From assembly GCA_945897655.1 (NCBI GenBank), contig CAMDHB010000151.1:1-7781 (forward strand): a DNA stretch of 7,781 nt, given 5' to 3'. The DNA comes from Pseudorhodobacter antarcticus (lineage in GTDB: Bacteria > Pseudomonadota > Alphaproteobacteria > Rhodobacterales > Rhodobacteraceae). This document shows positions 1-5,772 of the stretch, in pieces (the stretch's first letter is position 1; every line of letters starts with the position of its first letter). Below the pieces are notes generated by a model. That model saw nothing but the letters and a program-made list of their open reading frames with translations. It was not told the origin of the DNA and made no database searches. The position numbers and the translations under genes are program-made.

Positions 1-56
1 GTTTACACTCGCCCTTGTGCCGACAGCCCGCTAAGTTGGCTCTGGATGTATGCGGC

Positions 57-63
57 AGGGGGA
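57..63 (+). promoter_or_regulatory. Ribosome binding site deciding the SDR start
   Basis: AGGGGGA lies six bases before the ATG at 70. This supports that start over the in-frame ATG at 46, which has no comparable purine-rich stretch before it. It also places the conserved Rossmann glycine motif about nine residues from the N-terminus, as is usual for classical SDRs. Confidence 0.7.
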
Positions 64-69
64 AAACAC

Positions 70-795
70 ATGGATCAACGGATCGCCGTCGTCACCGGGG
101 CCGCAGGTGGGATGGGCCGGGCCTTCACGGCCCGCCTGATGGCCGACGGGTTTCATGTTGTGGGCCTTGACATGGACGCAGCCGCCCTCGCCACAATGGC
201 CGCCCCCTGTTTCGCAGGCGTGCCCGTGAACCTGACCCACCCCGAGGACATCGCCACCACCTTTGCGACCATCGCCACCCAGTTCGGCGGCCTAGACGTA
301 CTGGTGAACAATGCCGGCACCTGCTTCATGTCCGAATTCCCCGACATCCCGGCGGATGAGCTTGACCGCCAGATGGCCGTCAACTTCTCCTCGGCCTTCC
401 ATTGCTGCCAGCAGGCCGTCAAGCTGATGTTGGGCCGCGACGGCGTGCGCAAGATCATCAACATCTCCTCCAACGGCGCATATAACTTCGACGCCTTCGA
501 CCCGCCCCACTACCGCGCCTCCAAGGCCGCGCTGGATACGCTGACCAAAGACCTCGCCCGCCGCTATGCCCGTGACCGCATCTGCGTGAACTCCCTCGCC
601 CCCGCCATGACCGAGACCCCCCTTTTCAACGTCCTGACCGCCGATGTCCTTGCCCGCGCCATCGCCGGCATGCCCCACGGCCGCGCCATGCAACCCGCCG
701 AAATCGCAGGCTGGGTCAGCTTCCTCGCCTCGCCCATGGGTGACATCTGCAGCGGCAATGTCATCATCCTGAACCAAGGCCGCGACGTGCGCTGA
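70..795 (+). CDS. Short-chain dehydrogenase/reductase (SDR), NAD(P)-dependent
   Basis: This is a classical cytosolic SDR oxidoreductase of 241 aa, close to the family's usual 250. Directly visible are the cofactor-binding TGAAGGMG at residues 9-16, NNAG at 80-83, the structural Asn in AVNF at 105, a serine pair at 133-134, and the catalytic YxxxK as Tyr148/Lys152. An Asp at residue 34, at the end of the second beta strand, suggests NAD(H) rather than NADP(H); that is inference. The C-terminal end reads GNVIILNQG, where most relatives have a vDGG-type ending, so the substrate-side loop may be unusual. The reading frame is open to the left edge, but the start at 70 has the good ribosome binding site. 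The stop overlaps the next gene's start (TGATG), so the SDR and aminotransferase are probably translationally coupled and may act on the same metabolite. The substrate cannot be read from the sequence. Confidence 0.9.
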   Translation: MDQRIAVVTGAAGGMGRAFTARLMADGFHVVGLDMDAAALATMAAPCFAGVPVNLTHPEDIATTFATIATQFGGLDVLVNNAGTCFMSEFPDIPADELDRQMAVNFSSAFHCCQQAVKLMLGRDGVRKIINISSNGAYNFDAFDPPHYRASKAALDTLTKDLARRYARDRICVNSLAPAMTETPLFNVLTADVLARAIAGMPHGRAMQPAEIAGWVSFLASPMGDICSGNVIILNQGRDVR

Positions 796-1916
796 TGAAG
801 GTCCGCATCCACACCCTGTTTCAATACCTTCTGGACACCACCACGGCCGAGCCTGAGGCGATCCTTGGCTTCTCGCTCTCCCAATCCCCGACCTTGGGCG
901 ACTACCTGCCCGACCTTGACCCCAATCTGCCCCTCGACTGGAACCAGAAGTCTTTCCAAGGCCTGCCCGCCCTGCGCGCCGCCGTGCTGGCCCAAGCGGG
1001 CCTTACCCACCTCTCCCCCGACAATGTCCTGATCACCGCAGGCGCGGCTGAGGCGAACTATCTGGCCCTGATGCAACTCGTCCAACCCGGCGACCATATC
1101 GTCATCGAAACCCCCGGCTGGCCCCAGGCCGCCGTGCTTGGCCAGGCCATCGGCGCCCACATCACCCGCATCCAGCGGCATGAGGGTGACGGCTGGCAAC
1201 TGCCCCTTCAGGCCCTCTCCGACGCCGTCACCCCGGGCACCCGCCTCATCTTCCTGACCAACCCCAACAACCCCACAGGGCAATTGATGTCCGCCGAGGA
1301 CCTGTCCCAGATCATCACCATCGCCGACCGCGTCGGCGCCTGGCTTGTGGTGGACGAGGTTTACGCCGGCCTCGAATGGGTCGCCCCCCGCCCGCCCTCC
1401 ATCGCGGGCCTGTACCCCCGCGGCATCACCACAGGTTCGGTGTCCAAGGCGCTGGGCCTGCAAGGCCTGCGCACTGGCTGGATGATTGCCCAAGACCCCG
1501 CCATGATCATGGATGCCATGATCCTTCGCGAAAACTCCAGCGAAATCATGAACATAATGGGCGAGGTGATTGCCGAAATCGCCCTGCGCCCCGACCGCCT
1601 GGGGCAAGCCCTGGCCCGGGCCCGCGCCGATGCCATCGCCAATCTGGACAAGCTTGACCACTTCATCGCCTCCCAACCCCGCCTGTCCTGGGTGCGCCCT
1701 CAGGCCGGGCTGATCGGCCTCGCACGGCTAGACCTTGACATGGCCTCCGACACCTTCGCCCGCCGCCTCCTCGCCTCGCCCTACCGCACCTTCCTGCTGC
1801 CGGGCACCGCCTACGACCAGCCCGCCCATATCCGCCTTGGCGTTGGCGGCGGCACCTCCGTCAACCTCGACCTCGGCCTCAGCCGCCTGGCCGCCCTGCT
1901 GAAGGAGATATCATGA
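795..1916 (+). CDS. Class I/II (fold type I) PLP-dependent aminotransferase
   Basis: This 373-aa protein is of the aspartate-aminotransferase fold and has its full set of landmarks. These are a cofactor-phosphate loop GAAEAN (83-88), NPNNPTG (156-162) with the ring-contacting Asn, VVDEVY with Asp187 that pairs with the pyridine nitrogen, the Schiff-base Lys218 in SVSKALGLQGLR with phosphate-binding Arg226, and Arg347 in HIRLGVG as the likely substrate-carboxylate arginine. It should therefore be catalytically competent and would transfer an amino group between an amino acid and a keto acid. Relatives of this fold also include lyases, cyclases and an oxidase-type arginine hydroxylase, so the reaction is not certain. 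The start overlaps the SDR stop by one base and has only a weak upstream purine tract, which fits translational coupling. The stop overlaps the AlkD-like gene's start. The substrate is unknown; pairing with an SDR suggests a carbonyl/amine conversion. Confidence 0.88.
   Translation: MKVRIHTLFQYLLDTTTAEPEAILGFSLSQSPTLGDYLPDLDPNLPLDWNQKSFQGLPALRAAVLAQAGLTHLSPDNVLITAGAAEANYLALMQLVQPGDHIVIETPGWPQAAVLGQAIGAHITRIQRHEGDGWQLPLQALSDAVTPGTRLIFLTNPNNPTGQLMSAEDLSQIITIADRVGAWLVVDEVYAGLEWVAPRPPSIAGLYPRGITTGSVSKALGLQGLRTGWMIAQDPAMIMDAMILRENSSEIMNIMGEVIAEIALRPDRLGQALARARADAIANLDKLDHFIASQPRLSWVRPQAGLIGLARLDLDMASDTFARRLLASPYRTFLLPGTAYDQPAHIRLGVGGGTSVNLDLGLSRLAALLKEIS
1902..1907 (+). promoter_or_regulatory. Strong ribosome binding site for the AlkD-like gene
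   Basis: AAGGAG sits five bases before the ATG at 1913, inside the last codons of the aminotransferase. It is the best Shine-Dalgarno match in the plus-strand run. The AlkD-like gene can therefore be translated well in its own right and need not rely only on the ATGA stop/start overlap. Confidence 0.8.
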
Positions 1917-2578
1917 CCCTGACCGAAGCCCTCTCCCGCCTTGCCGCGCTGAAGAACGACACCACTTGGGCCATGAACGAAAAGAACGGCGCCGCAGGCC
2001 GGCAATACGGCGTCAAACACGGCGATATCCGCATTTTGGCCAAGGAAATCAAATCCGATCCCGCCCTGGCCCTGCACCTGTGGGACACTGGCAATATCGA
2101 CGCCCGCTACCTTGCCATTCTGCTGATGAAACCCAAAAGCCTGAGCGCCGACCAAGTGGAAACCCTGCTCAAATCCAACAGCTTCCTCTGGGTCTCCGAC
2201 TGGTTCAACTCCTACATCCTGAAACAACACCCCGCCAAAGAATCCCTCCGCCTGAAATGGGAACACGAAACCCACCCCATCGCCGCCCGCGCCCACTGGT
2301 CCCTGACCGCCGACCGCGTGACCAAAGAGCCTGAGGGCCTGAACCTCACCGCCCTTCTGGACCGGATCGAGGCTGAAATGCCCTCCGCCCCCGCCCCCGT
2401 CCAATGGACGATGAACAACACCCTCGCCGCCATCGGCATCAACCACCCAACCCACCGCGCCCGCGCTCTCGCCGTCGGCGAGGCCTTGGGCATCTACCGC
2501 GACTACCCCACGCCAAAGGGCTGCACCTCGCCCTTCGCACCGCTCTGGATTGGCGAGATGGTTCGGCGGGCGGGATAA
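1913..2578 (+). CDS. AlkD-like DNA alkylation repair protein (HEAT-repeat family)
   Basis: This 221-aa, helix-rich protein resembles the DNA alkylation repair (AlkD/AlkC-type HEAT-like) family. Characterised members remove positively charged N3- and N7-alkylated purines while wrapping the duplex, without flipping the base out. Recognition rests on the overall pattern, including LWDTGNIDAR (56-65), the LLMKPKSLSAD stretch (70-80), WVSDWFNSYILKQHP (93-107), ARAHWSLTADR (125-135), QWTMNN (164-169) and the C-terminal CTSPFAPLWI (204-213). The Trp93/Asp96/Trp97 cluster falls in the region where AlkD has its catalytic Trp and Asp, but the spacing cannot be aligned reliably by eye, so glycosylase activity is inferred. 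The gene overlaps the aminotransferase stop (ATGA) and has its own strong ribosome binding site. It is probably co-transcribed with the SDR and aminotransferase; no functional link is evident. The next gene starts three bases after its stop. Confidence 0.8.
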   Translation: MTLTEALSRLAALKNDTTWAMNEKNGAAGRQYGVKHGDIRILAKEIKSDPALALHLWDTGNIDARYLAILLMKPKSLSADQVETLLKSNSFLWVSDWFNSYILKQHPAKESLRLKWEHETHPIAARAHWSLTADRVTKEPEGLNLTALLDRIEAEMPSAPAPVQWTMNNTLAAIGINHPTHRARALAVGEALGIYRDYPTPKGCTSPFAPLWIGEMVRRAG

Positions 2579-2581
2579 CCC

Positions 2582-2872
2582 ATGCGCGCCGCGCTTACCC
2601 TCGCTATTCTTACCCTTGGCTGCGTCTTGGTCTTGTGGGCGCTCGGCGCTTTCGTGGACAAACCGCCGCTGCCCAGATTGGTCGCCAACATGATTGGCGA
2701 CTTTTTTGGCGATGACACCGAATTCCAACGCCGGGTCGCGGCTGCCTATCCCTCACCAGTTTCCCTAGCCACCCTGACCAAGGACTTGTCCGATCAGGGC
2801 TTTACCATCGAAGACGGCGCGGCGGTCTTCGAAGACAGCGACATAGCCTGTCGATACACTTGGACGATCTAG
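2582..2872 (+). CDS. Small membrane-anchored or exported protein, apparently truncated by an amber codon
   Basis: I do not recognise a named family. The 96-aa product starts with a charged Met-Arg and a long hydrophobic stretch (about residues 4-24), so it is either a single-pass N-terminal membrane anchor or an uncleaved/cleaved export signal. The rest (about 26-96) is soluble and acidic and ends in ACRYTWTI. Cys14 lies within the hydrophobic core and lacks a convincing lipobox. The frame does not look finished. Past the TAG at 2870-2872 it stays open for 20 more sense codons to a TGA at 2933-2935, and the extension has ordinary protein composition and a second cysteine that could pair with Cys90. 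A full-length ancestor of about 117 residues is likely. The gene starts three bases after the AlkD-like stop with only a weak ribosome binding site, suggesting coupled translation. Its base composition is less G/C-rich at third positions than its neighbours. Confidence 0.6.
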   Translation: MRAALTLAILTLGCVLVLWALGAFVDKPPLPRLVANMIGDFFGDDTEFQRRVAAAYPSPVSLATLTKDLSDQGFTIEDGAAVFEDSDIACRYTWTI

Positions 2873-2935
2873 TGGCAAGTCGAAGACGACAATGCCAAAC
2901 AGATCAACGGAAGCTACTCCTTAGCCTGCCTGTGA
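2870..2935 (+). pseudogene. In-frame continuation of the small gene beyond its TAG
   Basis: After the amber codon the same frame reads 20 codons, beginning WQVEDD and ending SYSLACL, then TGA. The junction TWTI-stop-WQVED reads like a beta strand with one codon changed; TAG is one base from TCG, TGG, CAG, TAC and others. The options are a recent nonsense mutation, a sequencing error, or (least likely) programmed readthrough. The coding character of so short a stretch is judged by eye. Confidence 0.45.
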
Positions 2936-3055
2936 CGGGCAACGGCTGTTCGCCAGTGAGTTCCCGCCAGGATGAGCGCTGACGCCACAACAACTCCCCG
3001 CTTCCCAAGCCGCCCGTTTTCCTGTATCCGCCCGCAATCTGCGACGTGAGGCCAT

Positions 3056-3136
3056 GCCCCCGGCCACATGCAAAGGATTGGGGGCGGCGGCAATGGGGCC
3101 GCCATGCAAAAGGAAGACACGGGCCAAGGGGCCGTG
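3056..3136 (+). promoter_or_regulatory. Structured pnp leader: overlapping hairpins and a direct repeat
   Basis: Three stems can be drawn by eye. GCCCCC (3056-3061) can pair with GGGGGC (3080-3085). GGCGGC (3083-3088) can pair with GCCGCC (3098-3103). CACGG (3118-3122) can pair with CCGTG (3132-3136). The first two share bases and so exclude one another. An imperfect direct repeat, CATGCAAAGG (3067-3076) and CATGCAAAAGG (3103-3113), flanks the middle stem. In E. coli the pnp leader stem is cut by RNase III and PNPase then represses its own synthesis. A comparable role here is inference. Confidence 0.4.
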
Positions 3137-3149
3137 GATGCTTCCATAT

Positions 3150-3154
3150 AGGGA
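3150..3154 (+). promoter_or_regulatory. Ribosome binding site deciding the pnp start
   Basis: AGGGA lies seven bases before the ATG at 3162. This ATG begins MFNVTKKS, the usual PNPase N-terminus. The in-frame ATG at 3054 would add 36 residues of unusual composition encoded by the structured leader, and is not favoured. Confidence 0.75.
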
Positions 3155-3161
3155 ACGAACA

Positions 3162-5294
3162 ATGTTCAACGTAACCAAGAAATCCATCCAGTGGGGCAAT
3201 GACATGCTCACGCTGGAATCGGGCAAGATTGCCCGTCAGGCCGACGGCACCGTCATCGCCACATTGGGCGAAACCTCGGTCATGGCCAACGTCACCTATG
3301 CGCGTCAGGCCAAACCGGGGCAGGACTTTTTCCCGCTGACCGTGCATTATCAGGAAAAATATTATGCCGCGGGCAAGATCCCGGGCGGCTTCTTCAAGCG
3401 TGAAGCGCGGCCTTCCGAAAAGGAAACGCTGACCTCGCGTCTGATCGACCGTCCGTGCCGTCCGCTGTTCGTCGAAGGCTTCAAGAACGAAGTGCTGGTG
3501 ATGGCCACCGTGCTGAGCCACGACCTCATGAACGACCCCGACATCGTCGCCATGATCGCCGTTTCGGCCGCACTGACCATCTCCGGCGTGCCCTTCATGG
3601 GCCCCATCGGGGCTGCTCGCGTTGGCTTCTCGCACGGCGCCTATGTCCTGAACCCCTCGGTTGATGACATGCAGGGCCTGCGCAACAACCCTGAACAGCG
3701 CCTGGATCTGGTCATCGCCGGCACCAAAGACGCCGTGATGATGGTTGAATCCGAAGCCTATGAACTGACCGAAGACGAAATGCTTGGCGCGGTCAAATTC
3801 GGCCATGCCGCGATGCAGCCCGTCATTGACCTGATCATCGACTTTGCCGAATCCTGCGCCAAAGAGCCGATGGACTTCACCCCGCCCGACTATTCGGCCC
3901 TGTATGCCAAGGTCAAAGCAGCTGGCGAAGTGCAGATGCGCGCCGCCTTTGCCCTGCGTGACAAGCAGGAACGCACCAACGCCATCGACGACGCCTCGGC
4001 CGCCATTAAGGCCGCCCTGTCGCCCGAAGATCTGGCCGACATCAACCTCGGCTCGGCAATCAAGAAGCTGGAATCGTCCATCCTGCGCGGTGACATCATC
4101 AACGGTGGCGCACGCATCGACGGCCGGGACAACAAGACCGTTCGCCCAATTTCCGCCGAAACCGGCATCCTGCCGCGCACCCATGGTTCCGCCCTGTTCA
4201 CCCGTGGCGAAACCCAAGGTCTGGTCGTGACGACCCTTGGCACGGGCGAGGATGAGCAGATCATCGACGCCCTGCATGGCAACAGCCGCTCGAACTTCCT
4301 GCTGCACTATAACTTCCCGCCCTATTCGGTTGGCGAAGTTGGCCGCGTGGGCTCGCCCGGTCGCCGCGAAATCGGTCACGGCAAACTGGCATGGCGCGCG
4401 CTGCAAGCCGTTCTGCCCGCCGCCACCGACTTCCCCTACACCATCCGCGTCGTGTCCGAGATCACCGAGAGCAACGGCTCGTCCTCGATGGCTTCGGTCT
4501 GCGGTGGTTCCTTGTCGATGATGGACGCGGGCGTTCCGCTGAAATCGCCGGTCGCTGGCGTGGCGATGGGTCTGATCCTGGAAGAGGATGGCCGTTGGGC
4601 CGTTCTGACCGATATCCTGGGTGACGAAGATCACCTGGGCGACATGGACTTCAAGGTCGCAGGCACCGCCAACGGCATCACCACCATGCAGATGGACATC
4701 AAGGTTGCCGGGATCACCCCGGAAATCATGGCTCAGGCTCTGGCCCAGGCCCGCGATGGCCGCCTGCACATTCTGGGCGAGATGAACAAGTCGCTGTCCG
4801 CCCCGCAGGGCTTCAGCGAATATGCGCCCAAGATCGAAACCCTGTCGATCCCCACGGACAAAATCCGCGAAGTCATCGGCTCGGGCGGCAAGGTTATCCG
4901 CGAAATCGTCGAAGTGTCGGGCGCCAAGGTCGATATCAACGACGACGGCGTCATCAAGATCGCGTCGAACGACGCCGCCGCGATCAAGAAGGCCTATGAC
5001 ATGATCTGGTCGATCGTGGCCGAGCCGGAAGAAGGCAAGGTTTACACTGGCAAGGTCGTCAAACTGGTCGACTTCGGCGCTTTCGTGAACTTCTTCGGCA
5101 AGCGGGATGGTCTCGTCCATGTCAGCCAGATTGCTAGCAAGCGCTTGAACCACCCCAACGAAGCCCTGAAAGAGGGCCAGGAAGTCAAAGTCAAACTTCT
5201 GGGATTTGACGACCGTGGCAAGGTGCGATTAGGGATGAAGATGGTCGATCAGGAAACTGGTCTCGAAATCGTCGAAAAGGCTGAAACCGAATAA
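3162..5294 (+). CDS. pnp: Polynucleotide phosphorylase (polyribonucleotide nucleotidyltransferase)
   Basis: PNPase is a trimeric 3'-5' exoribonuclease. It uses phosphate to release nucleoside diphosphates from RNA and can run in reverse to add tails; it works in mRNA decay and small-RNA turnover. At 710 aa it has the normal full length. Domains in order are a first RNase PH-like domain (about 10-145) with the RNA-binding GGFFKR loop (75-80), an all-helical linker (about 240-310), and the catalytic second RNase PH-like domain (about 325-550). The catalytic domain carries SNGSSSMAS (437-445) and GDEDHLGDMDFK, whose Asp490, Asp496 and Lys498 correspond to E. coli Asp486, Asp492 and Lys494. A KH domain follows with GSGG (573-576), then an S1 domain (about 622-692) with VYTGKVVKLVDFGAFV. 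Nothing is missing. In many proteobacteria rpsO directly precedes pnp, but here it is not in the window. A structured leader precedes the gene and a strong terminator follows it, so it probably forms its own transcript. Confidence 0.98.
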   Translation: MFNVTKKSIQWGNDMLTLESGKIARQADGTVIATLGETSVMANVTYARQAKPGQDFFPLTVHYQEKYYAAGKIPGGFFKREARPSEKETLTSRLIDRPCRPLFVEGFKNEVLVMATVLSHDLMNDPDIVAMIAVSAALTISGVPFMGPIGAARVGFSHGAYVLNPSVDDMQGLRNNPEQRLDLVIAGTKDAVMMVESEAYELTEDEMLGAVKFGHAAMQPVIDLIIDFAESCAKEPMDFTPPDYSALYAKVKAAGEVQMRAAFALRDKQERTNAIDDASAAIKAALSPEDLADINLGSAIKKLESSILRGDIINGGARIDGRDNKTVRPISAETGILPRTHGSALFTRGETQGLVVTTLGTGEDEQIIDALHGNSRSNFLLHYNFPPYSVGEVGRVGSPGRREIGHGKLAWRALQAVLPAATDFPYTIRVVSEITESNGSSSMASVCGGSLSMMDAGVPLKSPVAGVAMGLILEEDGRWAVLTDILGDEDHLGDMDFKVAGTANGITTMQMDIKVAGITPEIMAQALAQARDGRLHILGEMNKSLSAPQGFSEYAPKIETLSIPTDKIREVIGSGGKVIREIVEVSGAKVDINDDGVIKIASNDAAAIKKAYDMIWSIVAEPEEGKVYTGKVVKLVDFGAFVNFFGKRDGLVHVSQIASKRLNHPNEALKEGQEVKVKLLGFDDRGKVRLGMKMVDQETGLEIVEKAETE

Positions 5295-5318
5295 TCCGTC
5301 CACCCGCCAAAACCAGCA

Positions 5319-5344
5319 GGCCCCGGAAAACTCCGGGGCCTTTT
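5319..5344 (+). terminator. pnp: Intrinsic terminator of pnp
   Basis: A perfect nine-base stem, GGCCCCGGA (5319-5327) with TCCGGGGCC (5332-5340), closes a four-base AAAC loop. It is followed directly by TTTT and lies 25 bases after the pnp stop. Read from the other strand the stem is the same but the T tract is poor, so it may only partly terminate the convergent small gene that ends at 5349. Confidence 0.9.
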
Positions 5345-5348
5345 GCGT

Positions 5349-5702
5349 TCATTTGGGTATCAGAACCTCGGTCCCCACCGCATTGACGCCTGCAACGGTC
5401 CAACGGCCATCCAGGCTTCCATCGGGCTGAACCATGTAGATCACCAGCCCAACCGTGCCATCCAACTCGTAACCCGCCGTAAAGGCGTTGCCATCCCGCA
5501 TGCAGATCCCAGTGGAAGTGCTTCCACCGGTCTTCCAGGTGATCTCGCAGGTGAAATCACTGGTCAAGGAAATCTCCGCCTCACCGCCATAGGCAGAACC
5601 GTCGAAATTGGTACCTTCAACCCGGTAACTGCCACCAATCTCCTGCGCCTGGGCGAAGCCGGCTGAAACCGCCACAACGACGCCAAGAACCAAAACCTTC
5701 AT
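5349..5702 (-). CDS. Small secreted (periplasmic) protein of unknown function
   Basis: The product is 117 aa. It has a clear Sec signal peptide: Lys2, a hydrophobic core at about 3-17, and a likely cut after AQA at residue 19. This leaves a mature protein of about 98 residues. The mature part is rich in Gly, Thr and alternating hydrophobics, as in a small beta-sandwich or barrel, with two cysteines (52 and 67) that could form a disulfide. Two stretches look loosely alike: SYRVEGTNFDGSAYGG (25-40) near the start and DGRWTVAGVNAVG (98-110) near the end, which may reflect strands of one sheet. No enzymatic motif is visible, and I do not recognise a named family, although similar secreted proteins seem common in Rhodobacterales (recollection, not searched). 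AGGAG (5714-5710) lies seven bases before the ATG. The gene is convergent with pnp and shares its terminator region. Confidence 0.8.
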   Translation of the reverse strand: MKVLVLGVVVAVSAGFAQAQEIGGSYRVEGTNFDGSAYGGEAEISLTSDFTCEITWKTGGSTSTGICMRDGNAFTAGYELDGTVGLVIYMVQPDGSLDGRWTVAGVNAVGTEVLIPK

Positions 5703-5728
5703 TCAATCTCTCCTATCATACAATCGGG

Positions 5729-5756
5729 ATGCTAGCCCAAGGCCTTTGGTCTGCAA
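5729..5756 (-). promoter_or_regulatory. Putative housekeeping promoter of the secreted-protein gene
   Basis: On the minus strand, TTGCAG (5756-5751) and TAGCAT (5734-5729) are separated by 16 bases. Initiation near 5722 would give a leader of about 20 bases that includes the AGGAG ribosome binding site. The assignment is by eye. A second promoter upstream of the glycosyltransferases has the same form. Confidence 0.5.
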
Positions 5757-5772
5757 AGCGCCCCGTCAGGGC

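Larger units (their letters stand above)
2936..3161 (+). other. Intergenic region and 5' leader of pnp
   Basis: This 226-base stretch holds no convincing gene; open frames in it are short or lack start signals. An interrupted GGCAAC/GTTCGCC inverted repeat near 2938-2955 has no T tract, so it is at best a weak terminator for the upstream run. The second half, from about 3050, is rich in self-complementary GC tracts. I could not assign a -35/-10 pair for pnp with confidence, though a promoter is expected here because pnp is far from the preceding gene. Confidence 0.6.

Noticed and set aside
1..34. Possible last ten codons of an upstream gene ending at TAA 32-34 (reads FTLALVPTAR)
   Set aside because: Ten codons at a window edge are too few to support a gene, and other frames are open there too. 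It is compatible with an upstream partner of the SDR but unproven.
46..69. Earlier ATG start for the SDR at 46
   Set aside because: It would add eight residues before the Rossmann strand and lacks a good ribosome binding site, while the ATG at 70 has AGGGGGA at proper spacing.
564..1676. Long open frame on the minus strand opposite the SDR and aminotransferase
   Set aside because: It is antisense to two clearly conserved genes, and its product is Gly/His/Asp-rich low-complexity sequence typical of the complement of high-GC coding DNA.
2582..2630. Lipoprotein signal with Cys14 in the small gene
   Set aside because: The residue at -3 is Thr rather than Leu/Val/Ile, and the hydrophobic stretch continues well past the cysteine, so a membrane anchor or ordinary export signal is more likely.
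1811..2728. Long minus-strand frame opposite the AlkD-like gene
   Set aside because: Same reason: it is the complement of a gene with recognisable protein motifs, and its own product has no recognisable domain.
3054..3161. Upstream ATG for pnp giving 36 extra residues
   Set aside because: The extension is Arg/Gly/Pro-rich, comes from the structured leader, and is not part of known PNPases. The ATG at 3162 has a ribosome binding site and the normal N-terminus.
2904..5153. 749-codon minus-strand frame opposite pnp
   Set aside because: Despite its length it mirrors PNPase codon structure. The product is a compositional artefact with no motif, while the plus strand encodes complete PNPase.
5715..5720. 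TATGAT (minus strand) as the -10 box of the secreted-protein gene
   Set aside because: Initiation from it would fall within or after the ribosome binding site, leaving no usable leader. The TTGC/TAGCAT pair further upstream fits better.
5760..5772. Terminator after the second glycosyltransferase
   Set aside because: A four-base GCCC/GGGC stem without a T tract is too weak to call; it may be chance in GC-rich DNA.
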